Assembly (NCBI RefSeq): GCF_001642995.1
Contig: NZ_LOHS01000072.1
Span: 62,001 to 126,000, forward strand
Length of the DNA: 64,000 nucleotides
Reading direction: 5' to 3'
DNA from: Streptomyces jeddahensis
GTDB lineage: Bacteria; Actinomycetota; Actinomycetes; Streptomycetales; Streptomycetaceae
Of the stretch, positions 34,946 through 43,663 are shown in pieces (within the stretch, counting starts at the first letter, position 1; each line of letters starts with the position of its first letter). The notes beneath the pieces were generated by a model. It was not told the DNA's origin and searched no databases. It saw only the letters and a program-made list of their open reading frames with translations. The translations under genes and the position numbers were made by a program.

Positions 34946-36175
34946 TCAGCCGATGACCTGGTATCCCGCCTGCCGCAGTGCCGCGCCCACCTCGGCGCAG
35001 TGCTCCGGTCCCTTCGTCTCCAGATGCAGCTCGACCTCCGCCTCCGTGAGCCCGAGCCGGGGATCGGTCCGTACGTGACTCACATCGAGGACGTTAGCGT
35101 CGACCACTGACAACACCCCGAGGAGCGTGGCCAGGGCACCGGGACGGTCCGTGAGCCGGAGCCGTACCGCGAGATACCGGCCCGCGGCAGCCATGCCGTG
35201 CCGCAGGATCCGCTGCATCAGCAGCGGATCGACGTTGCCGCCGGACAGCAGCGCCACCACCGGCCCCTCGAAGGTCTCCGGACGGCTCAGCAGGGCCGCG
35301 ACCGGACTCGCGCCGGCCGGCTCGACGACCATCTTGGCCCTCTCCAGGCAGAGCAGCAGCGCGCTGGACAGCTCGTCCTCCGAAACGGTCCGCACCTCGT
35401 CCACGTACTGCTCGATGATCCGGAACGGCACGTCGCCCGGCCGCCCCACCTTGATGCCGTCGGCCATCGTCGCCGGGTTCTCCACCGTCACCGGGCGCCC
35501 GGCCGCGAGCGAGAGCGGATAGGCGGCCGCGCCCGCCGCCTGGACGCCGACCACCTTCACCTCGGGGCGCAGCGTCTTCACGGCGACGGCGATGCCCGCC
35601 GCGAGACCGCCGCCGCCGATGCCGACGACGATCGTCCGCACCTCGGGGCACTGCTCCAGGATCTCCAGGCCGACGGTGCCCTGCCCCGCGATGATGTCCG
35701 GGTGGTCGAAGGGGTGGATGAACACGGCGCCCGTCTCGGCCGCGTACTCCTTCGCGGCGGCCAGCGAGTCGTCCACGACCTGCCCGTGCAGCCGCACCTC
35801 GGCGCCGTAGTCCCGGGTCGCCGCCACCTTCGGCAGCGGGGCGCCGACCGGCATGAAGACGGTCGAGTGCACGCCCAGCAGGGACGACGCGAGCGCGACG
35901 CCCTGCGCGTGGTTGCCGGCGCTCGCCGCGACGACCCCGGCCGCGCGCTCCTCCGGGAGCAGCCCTGCTATCCGCACGTACGCGCCGCGCAGCTTGAACG
36001 AGCCCGTGCGCTGCAGGTTCTCGCATTTGAGGTGGACCGGCGCGCCGACCAGACCGGACAGATGTCTACTGCCCTCCATCGGGGTTACCCGGGCCACGCC
36101 CGCGAGCATCTTCTGGGCTCCGCGGACGTCGTCGAGGGTGACCGTCGGAAAGGAGTCAGCCGTGCTGTAGCTCAT
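34946..36175 (-). CDS. ilvA: Threonine ammonia-lyase (threonine dehydratase) with C-terminal ACT domain
   Basis: The PLP enzyme deaminates threonine to 2-oxobutyrate, the first step to isoleucine. The 409-aa protein has the PLP lysine at residue 61 (GSFKLRGAY), the substrate loop SAGNHAQG, the phosphate-binding GIGGGGLAAG and the family Ser/Cys region near LSGGN. Residues ~330-409 form an ACT-like domain (VRLRLTDRPGALATLLGVL). This single short regulatory domain matches the actinobacterial type. ATG at 36175. It faces the MarR gene across a 132-bp divergent region, so the regulator may act there. Confidence 0.93.
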   Translation of the reverse strand: MSYSTADSFPTVTLDDVRGAQKMLAGVARVTPMEGSRHLSGLVGAPVHLKCENLQRTGSFKLRGAYVRIAGLLPEERAAGVVAASAGNHAQGVALASSLLGVHSTVFMPVGAPLPKVAATRDYGAEVRLHGQVVDDSLAAAKEYAAETGAVFIHPFDHPDIIAGQGTVGLEILEQCPEVRTIVVGIGGGGLAAGIAVAVKTLRPEVKVVGVQAAGAAAYPLSLAAGRPVTVENPATMADGIKVGRPGDVPFRIIEQYVDEVRTVSEDELSSALLLCLERAKMVVEPAGASPVAALLSRPETFEGPVVALLSGGNVDPLLMQRILRHGMAAAGRYLAVRLRLTDRPGALATLLGVLSVVDANVLDVSHVRTDPRLGLTEAEVELHLETKGPEHCAEVGAALRQAGYQVIG

Positions 36176-36307
36176 GTCGGTCAGTCTCGCAGCTCACGCC
36201 GGGGGCCTCCCAGCATGGACGGGTTTGGCCAGCGCCGGTACGGTCCGTGCCCTAGCCGCGTACTCTGTCCCCCAACCCACCACCCACGCACGAATTGAGC
36301 CCCGGCC

Positions 36308-36832
36308 ATGCCCACAACACAGGACTTGTCGATGGACATGACGACCGCCGGAGACGCCGGTCTCCTCGACACACTGCAGCACGAGGTCGCCGTGTTCGCA
36401 CGCCGCGCCGAACAGACCCGGCTCGGCGGGGTCGGGCAGGTACGCAACTCCATGGACCGCGCCGCGTATCTGCTGCTCAACCGCCTCGACAAAGAAGGCC
36501 CGATGGGCGTCAAGGCGCTCGCCGCCAGCATGGGCATCGACTCCTCGACGGTCACCCGGCAGGTGGCTCCGCTCGTCGACACCGGGCTGGTGAAGCGCAC
36601 GTCGCATCCCGAGGACGGGCGTGCGGTCGTGCTCCAGCTGTCGCCGCGCGGGCACGCCAGGCTCGACGAGGTGCGGTCGTCGCGGCGCGAGCTCATGGCG
36701 CAGCTGACGCAGGACTGGGCGCCGGAGGAGCGGGAGACGTTCTGTGCGCTGCTCACTCGCTTCAATACGGCGTTGTCGGCCCGCATGGCGGGCCAGCCGG
36801 CCGTTGCCGGGGAGGCCCCGGCGGCCTCCTGA
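36308..36832 (+). CDS. MarR family transcriptional regulator
   Basis: The 174-aa winged-helix protein has an N-terminal dimerisation helix, the HTH in VKALAASMGIDSSTVTRQV (~75-95) and the wing RTSHPEDGRAVVLQLSPRG. The C-terminal helix is followed by an Ala/Pro-rich tail. It is divergent from ilvA and is followed by a clear terminator, so it is a single-gene unit. The effector is unknown; regulation of itself or ilvA is a contextual guess. Confidence 0.9.
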   Translation: MPTTQDLSMDMTTAGDAGLLDTLQHEVAVFARRAEQTRLGGVGQVRNSMDRAAYLLLNRLDKEGPMGVKALAASMGIDSSTVTRQVAPLVDTGLVKRTSHPEDGRAVVLQLSPRGHARLDEVRSSRRELMAQLTQDWAPEERETFCALLTRFNTALSARMAGQPAVAGEAPAAS

Positions 36833-36845
36833 ACCGGCCACCATC

Positions 36846-36870
36846 GGGGCCGCCCTTTTCGGGCGGCCCC
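36846..36870 (+). terminator. Terminator of the marR-like gene
   Basis: GGGGCCGCCC-TTTTC-GGGCGGCCCC is a perfect 10-bp stem 13 bp after the stop codon. Confidence 0.8.
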
Positions 36871-36871
36871 C

Positions 36872-36901
36872 TACGTATACGTATGTATACGTGCGTATAC
36901 G
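36872..36901. repeat. 30-bp strictly alternating pyrimidine-purine tract
   Basis: The tract is built only of TA, CG and TG steps (for example TACGTATACGTATGTATACG) with overlapping palindromes GTATAC and TACGTA. Such sequences can adopt Z-DNA or cruciform forms under supercoiling. It stands out in this GC-rich DNA. Confidence 0.7.
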
Positions 36902-36973
36902 GCGCGCCGTACGTCGTGGGCTGCGCCCCCGGAAGCTGCGCTGACGCCGTACGCGAGGCACCCGCCGTCGTGG

Positions 36974-37016
36974 GTTGTGCCCACCCGTTCCGCCTTGCGG
37001 AACGATTGCCCACAAC
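36974..37016. repeat. Second copy of the dispersed palindromic repeat
   Basis: The inner hairpin CGTTCCGC-CTT-GCGGAACG (36986-37004) is flanked by outer arms GTTGTGCCCAC and GCCCACAAC. The inner stem is identical to the one at 16556-16574 with a different loop, and the outer arms are related. Confidence 0.75.
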
Positions 37017-37208
37017 GGGACGGGAGCGGCGCGGCCGCCCACAGCAGTCACCGGCCACGGCCGGTGCCGCCCGCGTGCCGAAGGGGACGTGGCGGGATGT
37101 GCGCCCGCAGCGGCTGGCGCAACCGTAGGGCTCCCTTCAACGACGTACGGCTCGGCGCCAGACCGAGGACGTACATCCCGGCGCGGCCCCGACCCAACCA
37201 CCGGCGGT

Positions 37209-37292
37209 AGGCGCACCGGCACGGACCCGCAGACGCATGGCAGCCCCCGCCACCCACCGGCAGAAGGCGCACCGGCGCAGACCCGCAGGCGC
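37209..37292. repeat. Imperfect direct repeat upstream of the sigma-like gene
   Basis: A 28-bp sequence beginning AGGCGCACCGGC at 37209 recurs at 37265 (ending GACCCGCAGACGC and GACCCGCAGGCGC) with 56-bp periodicity. Function unknown. Confidence 0.5.
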
Positions 37293-37327
37293 CGTGCCCT
37301 TGACCGGCGGTGGCCGTCTGGCCTCAT

Positions 37328-37957
37328 ATGAGATCGGGGTTCCGTCCGTGCGGGACCCCGAGGCGGGAGGCGCGCTTGCGACGACGACAGGCGTCCCAGG
37401 ACGCCCGCCGGGCCCGTGAGTTCGAGACTTTCGTCGCGGGCGCGGCAGGGCGGCTGCTGCATGCCGCCACACTGCTCACCGCGGAGGCGCGCGACGACAA
37501 CCCACGCGCGCGGGCCCTGTTGACCGCATCCCTCGCGCACACCTACGCCACCTGGGACCGGCTGCGCGGCGAGGACCCGTACGACCGCGCCCGCCAGCAG
37601 CTCGCCATCCGCTACGCGCGCGGCGCCTGGCACCGGTACCGCGGCCACAGCGGGCTGCTGGAGCGGCTCGCACCCCAGGAACGGCTGATCCTCGTGCTGC
37701 GGATGTACGAGGGCGTGGCCGAGGAGCAGACGGCGGCGCTGCTCGGGCTGCCCGTGGAGCGCGTACGGGCGATCTGCGCACGGGCGATATCGCTGCTGCT
37801 GCACCCTCCGCGCGGACCGGCACCTAAGGCGACCGGACCGGACCCAGCCGCCCAACGAGGCCCAGCCGCCCAACCACGCACCGGCCCTGAAGCGGGCGCA
37901 GACGCGGGCGCCGCCATGAACGGCGGGTCCACCCGCACAGAGGCGGCACCCTCATGA
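37328..37957 (+). CDS. ECF/SigE-like sigma factor-related protein
   Basis: The 209-aa protein is Arg-rich at the start. Its residues ~30-90 resemble ECF region 2 (FETFVAGAAGRLLHAATLLT, ARALLTASLAHTYATWDRL) and ~115-160 resemble region 4 with an HTH (LAPQERLILVLRMYEGVAEEQ, TAALLGLPVERVRAICARA). Region 2 is diverged, so promoter-melting ability is doubtful. A Pro/Ala-rich tail follows. ATG at 37328 is used; GTG 37310 is possible. It overlaps the next gene (ATGA), which encodes a small membrane protein that could be an anti-sigma-like partner. Confidence 0.65.
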   Translation: MRSGFRPCGTPRREARLRRRQASQDARRAREFETFVAGAAGRLLHAATLLTAEARDDNPRARALLTASLAHTYATWDRLRGEDPYDRARQQLAIRYARGAWHRYRGHSGLLERLAPQERLILVLRMYEGVAEEQTAALLGLPVERVRAICARAISLLLHPPRGPAPKATGPDPAAQRGPAAQPRTGPEAGADAGAAMNGGSTRTEAAPS

Positions 37958-38208
37958 ACCAGTCCCGCCGCAAAGAGGCGACGGTACGGCGGCTCCTGGA
38001 GGAGGCGTCACCGCCACCGGTGCCGCAGGAGCTGTACGCGGAAGCGGTGCGCCGCGGCGGCCGGCTGCTGCGCCGCAGGGCGGCGCTGCGCCGCGTCATG
38101 TGGCTGTTACTGCTGGCGGCGGCCGTCGCGTTCGTGGTGTGGGCCTCGACAGCCCGGCCCTGGGTGGAGCCGCCGTCGGAGACGACCCCACCGCTCACGG
38201 GCTGGTGA
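37954..38208 (+). CDS. Small single-span membrane protein coupled to the sigma-like gene
   Basis: The 84-aa protein has a basic, Arg-rich N-terminal half (QELYAEAVRRGGRLLRRRAA), one membrane helix (VMWLLLLAAAVAFVVWAS) and a short Pro/Thr-rich extracytoplasmic tail. Translational coupling to the sigma-like gene suggests a joint function. It lacks a recognisable anti-sigma domain or zinc motif. Role unproven. Confidence 0.65.
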   Translation: MNQSRRKEATVRRLLEEASPPPVPQELYAEAVRRGGRLLRRRAALRRVMWLLLLAAAVAFVVWASTARPWVEPPSETTPPLTGW

Positions 38209-38221
38209 CCCCGGAGGGGTC
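38207..38221. terminator. Short hairpin in the convergent gap before cystathionine gamma-synthase
   Basis: GACCCC-GGA-GGGGTC is the only stem in the 36-bp gap between two convergent genes. Weak compared with the other terminators here. Confidence 0.4.
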
Positions 38222-38244
38222 GCCGCGTCCGCTTACCGCAGGGC

Positions 38245-39399
38245 TTACCCCAGGGCCTGCTGCAGATCCGCCAGCAGATCGTCCACGGCCTCGATGCCCA
38301 CCGACAGCCGTACGAGATCGGCCGGCACCTCGAGGGCCGAGCCGGCGGCCGACGCGTGCGTCATACGCCCAGGGTGCTCGATCAGCGACTCGACACCGCC
38401 AAGGGACTCACCGAGCGTGAACAGCTTCGCGCGGTTGCACACCTCGACGGCCGCCTCCTCGCCGCCCTCGACCTGGAACGACACCATGCCACCGAAGGCC
38501 CGCATCTGCTTGGCGGCGACCTCGTGACCGGGGTGCTCGGGAAGGCCCGGGTACAGAACGCGCGTCACGCGCGCGTGCCGCGTCAGCATCTCCGCGATCC
38601 GCCCGGCGTTCTCGCTGTGCCGGTCCATGCGTACGCCGAGCGTCTTGATGCCGCGCAGCACCAGCCACGAGTCGAAGGGCCCGGCGACCGCGCCCATCGC
38701 GTTCTGGTGGTACGCCAGCTCGTCGCCCAGGGCCGCGTCGCTGACGACGAGGGCGCCGCCGACCACGTCCGAGTGGCCGCCCATGTACTTGGTGAGCGAG
38801 TGCACGACGACGTCCGCGCCCAGCGCGAGCGGCTGCTGCAGATAGGGCGTCGCGAAGGTGTTGTCGACGATCAGCCGCGCGCCGGCGGACCGCGCGACGT
38901 CCGCGACCGCGGCGATGTCGGTGATGCCCAGCAGCGGGTTGGAGGGCGTCTCGACCCAGATCGCCTTCGTACGCGGCGTGATCGCGGCCCGCACCTGGGC
39001 CGGGTCGGAGGTGTCCGCCACCGACCACTCGACGCCCCACCGCGAGACGACCTTGGCGAAGAGGCGGAACGTGCCGCCGTACGCGTCGTTGGGGATGACC
39101 ACGTGGTCGCCGGGCGTCAGCAGCGTGCGCAGCAGGCAGTCCTCGGCGGCCAGCCCGGACGCGAACGCGAGCCCGCGGCTGCCGCCCTCCACGGCGGCGA
39201 GGTTCTCCTCGAGGGCGGTCCTGGTGGGGTTCGCGCTGCGGCTGTACTCGTAGCCGCCGCGCAGCCCGCCGACACCGTCCTGCTTGTAGGTGGACACCTG
39301 GTAGATCGGCGGGACGACCGCGCCGGTGAGGGGATCCGCGGTGTTGCCCGCGTGGATCGCCACGGTCTCGAAACTGTGCCTGCTGTGCCTGTCGCTCAT
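38245..39399 (-). CDS. metB: Cystathionine gamma-synthase/lyase-type PLP enzyme
   Basis: The Cys/Met metabolism PLP-dependent enzyme (384 aa) joins O-acylhomoserine and cysteine to cystathionine, or performs the reverse-type lyase reaction. Visible motifs are YEYSRSANPTRTALE (substrate/PLP phosphate contact), the Tyr/Gly loop DAYGGTFRLF, SNPLLGI and the PLP lysine at residue 204 (VVHSLTKYMGGHSD). The C-terminal ESLIEHPGRMTHAS is typical. Synthase and lyase cannot be separated by sequence alone. ATG at 39399 gives MSDRHSRHSFETVAIHAG. Confidence 0.88.
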   Translation of the reverse strand: MSDRHSRHSFETVAIHAGNTADPLTGAVVPPIYQVSTYKQDGVGGLRGGYEYSRSANPTRTALEENLAAVEGGSRGLAFASGLAAEDCLLRTLLTPGDHVVIPNDAYGGTFRLFAKVVSRWGVEWSVADTSDPAQVRAAITPRTKAIWVETPSNPLLGITDIAAVADVARSAGARLIVDNTFATPYLQQPLALGADVVVHSLTKYMGGHSDVVGGALVVSDAALGDELAYHQNAMGAVAGPFDSWLVLRGIKTLGVRMDRHSENAGRIAEMLTRHARVTRVLYPGLPEHPGHEVAAKQMRAFGGMVSFQVEGGEEAAVEVCNRAKLFTLGESLGGVESLIEHPGRMTHASAAGSALEVPADLVRLSVGIEAVDDLLADLQQALG

Positions 39400-39545
39400 G
39401 GGCACCGAGGGTAGTGCGGGACGGGGGTTTCCGACGTGTTGGCCGGTCCCGGCCGGGGTGGGTGGCGGACCTGCCGGAAGGTTCCCGCACGGGTGGTCGC
39501 CGACCCGTTGGCCAATTGTCGTACCCGTCTGGTTCGCTTGGAGGC

Positions 39546-40664
39546 ATGGAGATTCTCTGGGCCCTCTTCGCGCTGCTCATGATCGGGTTCATCGTCGGGC
39601 CGGTCATGTACCGCAGGCGCGGCGTGATCCGCCAGGTCGCCCCCGGCTCGCCGGACGCCGCCGACCCGGCGGACTACGGCTTCGTACGGCAGGAGCTGCT
39701 GGACATCCGGATGCCGGGGCCCGACCAGGACCTCCTGGACGTACTGGACCTGGTGCAGCGCACGCAGGACTGGCGGGCCGCGTCGCAGCTGCTCGCGGGC
39801 ACGGAGGCGGACGGCGAGGTGCGCTGGCAGCGGGTCCAGGCGTTCGCGGGAGCGGCCTCGCTGGAGCTGCAGCAGCGGCCCGGCGGCGTCTCCGAACAGC
39901 CCGGCGGGCAGTGGCTGCGGGTATGGCGAGCCGAGGCGCCGAAGGACGCGGGCGGCGCCGCGGTGCACGCCGAGTTCCTGGTGCAGCAGGCGTGGCGCAC
40001 GGCCGCCTCCGGTACGGACGAGTTCCGGATCATCCTCGAGGAGGCGCGGAAGGCGTGCGCGGAGGCGGCCCTGCTCGCCCCCGGCGACCCGATCCCGTAC
40101 ATCATCGAGCTCTCCATCGCCCGCGGACTGGCCTATCCGCAGCAGGAGTTCGAGCAGCTCTGGCTGAAGATCCTGGACCGCGCGCCGTCCCACATGGGGG
40201 CGCATCTCGCGGCGCTCCACTACTGGTGCGAGAAGTGGCACGGCTCGCGCGACCTGGCGCACTCCTTCGCGGAGGCCGCGGCGTCCCGCGCCCCGAGCGG
40301 CTCGCTGCTCGCGGCCCTGCCGCTCTTCGCGGTGTTCGAGCACCTGCCCGAGGTGGAGCTCGTCCGCGGCTTCTACCAGAGCGAGGTCGTGACCAAGGCC
40401 GTCCACGGCGCGCTCTTCGCGGTGCAGGCGGCGCGCCCGGACGACCCGATGCTGTCCCACGTCCGCCATCTGCTGGTCTTCTTCCTTGTCCGCTCGGAGC
40501 GCTGGGGGGAGGCCATGAACCAGCTGGTGCACATCGACGGCCACGTGGGCGCCCTGCCCTGGACGCTCTCCGCCGACCCGGCCGCGGACTACGCGGTGTA
40601 CCGCGCGCTGGCGGTGGCGGGGTACGAGGCGAACGGGGGGAGCCCGGCGACGCTGCTGCGCTGA
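39546..40664 (+). CDS. Membrane-anchored helical-repeat protein (paralog A)
   Basis: The 372-aa protein starts with one hydrophobic helix (ILWALFALLMIGFIVGPVMY) and a basic stop-transfer patch (RRRG), then an all-helical, TPR-like cytoplasmic domain. Landmark motif: HYWCEKWHGSRDLAHSFAEA, near residues 220-240. It is clearly homologous to the protein at 42478 (YWCAKWRGSHELAESFARTA). The two flank an M48 metalloprotease, all in one direction. I do not recognise a characterised family. A scaffold or quality-control partner for the protease is a contextual guess. Confidence 0.8.
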   Translation: MEILWALFALLMIGFIVGPVMYRRRGVIRQVAPGSPDAADPADYGFVRQELLDIRMPGPDQDLLDVLDLVQRTQDWRAASQLLAGTEADGEVRWQRVQAFAGAASLELQQRPGGVSEQPGGQWLRVWRAEAPKDAGGAAVHAEFLVQQAWRTAASGTDEFRIILEEARKACAEAALLAPGDPIPYIIELSIARGLAYPQQEFEQLWLKILDRAPSHMGAHLAALHYWCEKWHGSRDLAHSFAEAAASRAPSGSLLAALPLFAVFEHLPEVELVRGFYQSEVVTKAVHGALFAVQAARPDDPMLSHVRHLLVFFLVRSERWGEAMNQLVHIDGHVGALPWTLSADPAADYAVYRALAVAGYEANGGSPATLLR

Positions 40665-40791
40665 GCCGGCGACGGGCTCGTTGGATGCACGTAGGACCCG
40701 AACACCTTTGCGGCACCGCCCGGCGGTAGGGCATACTCCGGTTCCCCCCACGTCAATTTGCCATGTCCCATTCCGTGGGGAGAACTGCCCG

Positions 40792-42390
40792 ATGGGCGCA
40801 ACCCTGCGCGCAGTGCGCGCCCTCGTCCTGCTCGCCGGCTTCTATCTGCTCGGCTTCGTCATGCTCGGCGCCCTCGTCGCCGCCGACTGGGCCGCCGCGC
40901 AGACCAGCGTCGGCAGCGCCTACGTGAAGATCTGGATCCTCAGCGCGCTCCTGGCGATCCCCATCGTGCAGGGAATGTTCGCCCTCCGCACGCCGAAGGC
41001 CGAACCACTGGCCGGCCTGCCCGTCACCGAGCAGCAGGAGCCCGCGCTCTGGGCCGCCGTACGCGCCCTGGCCGAGCAGACGGGCACCCGCGCGCCCGAC
41101 GAGATTCTCCTCACCGGTGATGTGAACGCGGCCGTGTCCGAGGACGCGACGTTCCTCGGCCTGAAGGCGGGCCGACGCCGCATGTACATCGGCCTCCCCC
41201 TGATGACGGGACTGAGCGAACCGCAGCTGCAGGCTGTCCTGGCCCATGAGTTCGGGCACTACACACACCACGACACCCGGCTCTCGGCGATCACCCTGCG
41301 CGGCCGCCACCAGGTGATGCGCACGGTCGCCGCCCTGCACGAGCGATCCCGCAAGAAGATCGCCAAGGAACAGGCCAGGCAGGAGAAGAAGAACGCCAAG
41401 CGCGTCGCGCGCGGCAAGGAGGCGGCCGAGGTCGGCACCGGGGTGGCGGGCCTGAGTTACCGCCTCGCAGCCAAGCCCTTCCTCTGGTACGGCATCTTCT
41501 ATCTGCGCGCCTCCCAGGGCGTGGGCCGGCAGCAGGAACTCGCTGCCGACCTGGCCGCCGCGCGCATCGTGGGACGCAACGCCACCGCGTCGGCGCTCCG
41601 CGAGATCCCCGTCCTCGACGCCGCCCACGACTTCTACATGCGGTCGTACGCGACCCTCGGCACCGGTGCCGGACTGCTGCCGCCGCCCGGCGAGGTCTTC
41701 GGCGGCCTGCGCCACCTCCTCGCCGGACGAGCCGCCGAGCTCGACGAGATGCGCCGCTCCACACCGGACGAGGAACTGTCCCCGTACGACTCCCACCCGC
41801 CCATCGCCGAGCGGGTCGCCCGCATCGAGCAACTCCCCCACGACGGACGCACCCTGGCCGGCGCCCGTCCCGCCCTCGCCCTGCTCAGCGACCCCGCCCG
41901 CGCCTTCGTCGAGCTGGAGCACGCCACCCTCACCCCCGAGGCCCGGCAACTGCGCCGCGCGGCCGACTGGCCGTGGCTCGTCCACGAGTCGATGCTCTGG
42001 CACGCCGACCAGGACGCCGAACCGCTGCGCCGGGCGATCGCCGACGTGCACGGCGGCGACGGCTCACTGGCGTCCTTCCTCGCCGCCGTCGAGGCCGGCC
42101 GGCTGTGGCAGGTGGCAGACCGGCTTCCCAAGTCGGAGGAGGCGGGGGCCGCCACGGGCCGCGCCGCCCGCGAGTTCGTACGCCCCCAGCTGCGCGCCCG
42201 TCTCTCCCGCCTGGTCGCCGTGGAACTGGTCCGGCTCGGCTGGGCCCACTGGGAGCTGTCCTGGACCGACTCGGCGAAGCTGCGCCTGCCGGACGGCTAC
42301 GAAGAGTGGCTGAAGTCCGCGCTGGACGCCGCAGTGGCAGACGTACCGGACACGCGGGAACTGCGCCGGCTGCTGACGCCCGCGGGCTGA
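40792..42390 (+). CDS. M48 family membrane metalloprotease
   Basis: The 532-aa protein has two N-terminal membrane helices (ALVLLAGFYLLGFVMLGALV and IWILSALLAIPIVQGMF). The zinc site HEFGHYTHHD (~residues 147-156) follows, then a charged insert (ERSRKKIAKEQARQEKKNAK) and the third-ligand region RQQELAADLAAARIVG. SHPPIAERVARIE is the conserved C-terminal HP motif of Ste24/HtpX-type peptidases. A ~150-aa extra C-terminal domain is not recognised. It is placed between two paralogous anchored proteins that may be partners or substrates. Confidence 0.88.
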   Translation: MGATLRAVRALVLLAGFYLLGFVMLGALVAADWAAAQTSVGSAYVKIWILSALLAIPIVQGMFALRTPKAEPLAGLPVTEQQEPALWAAVRALAEQTGTRAPDEILLTGDVNAAVSEDATFLGLKAGRRRMYIGLPLMTGLSEPQLQAVLAHEFGHYTHHDTRLSAITLRGRHQVMRTVAALHERSRKKIAKEQARQEKKNAKRVARGKEAAEVGTGVAGLSYRLAAKPFLWYGIFYLRASQGVGRQQELAADLAAARIVGRNATASALREIPVLDAAHDFYMRSYATLGTGAGLLPPPGEVFGGLRHLLAGRAAELDEMRRSTPDEELSPYDSHPPIAERVARIEQLPHDGRTLAGARPALALLSDPARAFVELEHATLTPEARQLRRAADWPWLVHESMLWHADQDAEPLRRAIADVHGGDGSLASFLAAVEAGRLWQVADRLPKSEEAGAATGRAAREFVRPQLRARLSRLVAVELVRLGWAHWELSWTDSAKLRLPDGYEEWLKSALDAAVADVPDTRELRRLLTPAG

Positions 42391-42477
42391 CGTACGCGCA
42401 CCCGGCCTCACCGGTAGGACCGCAGTCACCGGCACTCGCTCACACCCACTGGCACTCACTGCTCAAGGAAGTCCCCC

Positions 42478-43584
42478 ATGGACCGCATCCTCCCTGTCAT
42501 CGGGATCCTCGTCGGCGTCTACTTCTGGTACCGCAGACGGAAGGCCTCCGGCGGCGGACGTGTCCGCAACGGAGACCTTGCGAAGGCCGCCGCCCAACTG
42601 GGCTTCCTGCCCGCCGAACAGCTCGACACGGAGCGTTACCGCGCCCCCGAGCCGCACACCACGGCCGTCCTCGACGCCGTACGGGCCGGGAACTGGCAGG
42701 TGGGCGCCCAGTACCTGGCCGAGGCCGGACGCGACTGGCAGGAGCGCGACCGCCGCTCCAGTCTGCTGGCGCAGGAGGCCGTCAAGGACGACTCCTGGCT
42801 GCTGGCCTGGCGCACGGCGTACCCGCAGGATCCCGGCGCGGCCCTCGTCCACGCCGAGTCCCTCATCGACCTCGCCTGGGAGATCCGCGGCAGCGCGCAG
42901 GCCAAGCACACGACCCAGGAGCAGTTCGCGGGCTTCCACCGAGTCCTGGACCAGGCGCGCGAGGCCTGTGCGCAGGCCCAGGCGATGGCGGGCGACGACC
43001 CCTGCCCGTTCATCGTGGAGCTGCCACTGGCCATGGGCCTCGGCTATCCGCGCGCCGCGTTCGAGGAGATCTGGAACGAGATCGTCAAGCGCGACCCGTA
43101 CCACCTGGCCGCGCACACCGCCGCGCTCCAGTACTGGTGCGCCAAATGGCGCGGATCGCACGAGCTGGCAGAGTCCTTCGCCCGCACCGCGGCCGCGAAG
43201 GGCACCCCCGGCCAGTTGCTGAGCGTGCTCCCGCTGTACGCGTACTTCGAGTACGAAATCGCCCACGACGACCTCGACGAGGACGAGTACTACAAGCGCC
43301 CGGAGATCGTCGCGGCGGTCGACGCCGCCCTGGTCGACGTCGCTGCGGCGGCCGCCGCGAATCCCGACGACTGGCGGATCCCCGGGGTCCGCCACATCCT
43401 GGCCAGTCTGCTGTTCTGGCAGGACCGCTACGAGGCGGCGGTCGAGCAGTTCCGCCTGGTGGACGGCTACATCGACACGGAGCCCTGGTCGTACGCGGGC
43501 GACCGGGACGACATGATCGAGTCCTACGTCCGGGCCCGCGACTACAGCGCGGTGCAGGTGCTGAAGGCGCGCGGCGGAATCTGA
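42478..43584 (+). CDS. Membrane-anchored helical-repeat protein (paralog B)
   Basis: The 368-aa protein has a short N-terminal hydrophobic segment (ILPVIGILVGVYFWY) and RRRK, then the same helical domain as the 39546 protein. Shared features include an Ala/Trp-rich YWC-KW-GS-ELA-SFA motif, LPL(Y/F)A, and a late region FRLVDGYIDTEPWSYAGD matching VHIDGHVGALPWTLSADP. AAGGAAG precedes the ATG. Duplicate anchored proteins on both sides of the M48 gene suggest a conserved unit. Function unknown. Confidence 0.8.
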   Translation: MDRILPVIGILVGVYFWYRRRKASGGGRVRNGDLAKAAAQLGFLPAEQLDTERYRAPEPHTTAVLDAVRAGNWQVGAQYLAEAGRDWQERDRRSSLLAQEAVKDDSWLLAWRTAYPQDPGAALVHAESLIDLAWEIRGSAQAKHTTQEQFAGFHRVLDQAREACAQAQAMAGDDPCPFIVELPLAMGLGYPRAAFEEIWNEIVKRDPYHLAAHTAALQYWCAKWRGSHELAESFARTAAAKGTPGQLLSVLPLYAYFEYEIAHDDLDEDEYYKRPEIVAAVDAALVDVAAAAAANPDDWRIPGVRHILASLLFWQDRYEAAVEQFRLVDGYIDTEPWSYAGDRDDMIESYVRARDYSAVQVLKARGGI

Positions 43585-43604
43585 CACCCGGTCCGCACGT
43601 TGAA

Positions 43605-43639
43605 GGGGGTACCGCCGCACGTCGTGGGGCGGTACCCCC
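43605..43639 (+). terminator. Hairpin between paralog B and msrA
   Basis: GGGGGTACCGCC pairs with GGCGGTACCCCC around an 11-nt loop, 20 bp after the upstream stop and 24 bp before the msrA start. It may terminate or attenuate transcription entering msrA. Confidence 0.7.
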
Positions 43640-43663
43640 GCCCCCGCCTGCCAGGAGGAAGCC

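Larger units (their letters stand above)
36833..37327. other. Repeat-rich intergenic region (495 bp)
   Basis: No gene is convincing here. The region holds a terminator, a purine-pyrimidine alternating tract, a copy of the dispersed palindromic repeat and an imperfect direct repeat (all listed separately). Such clustering suggests a site that has repeatedly accepted small repeats. Confidence 0.6.
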
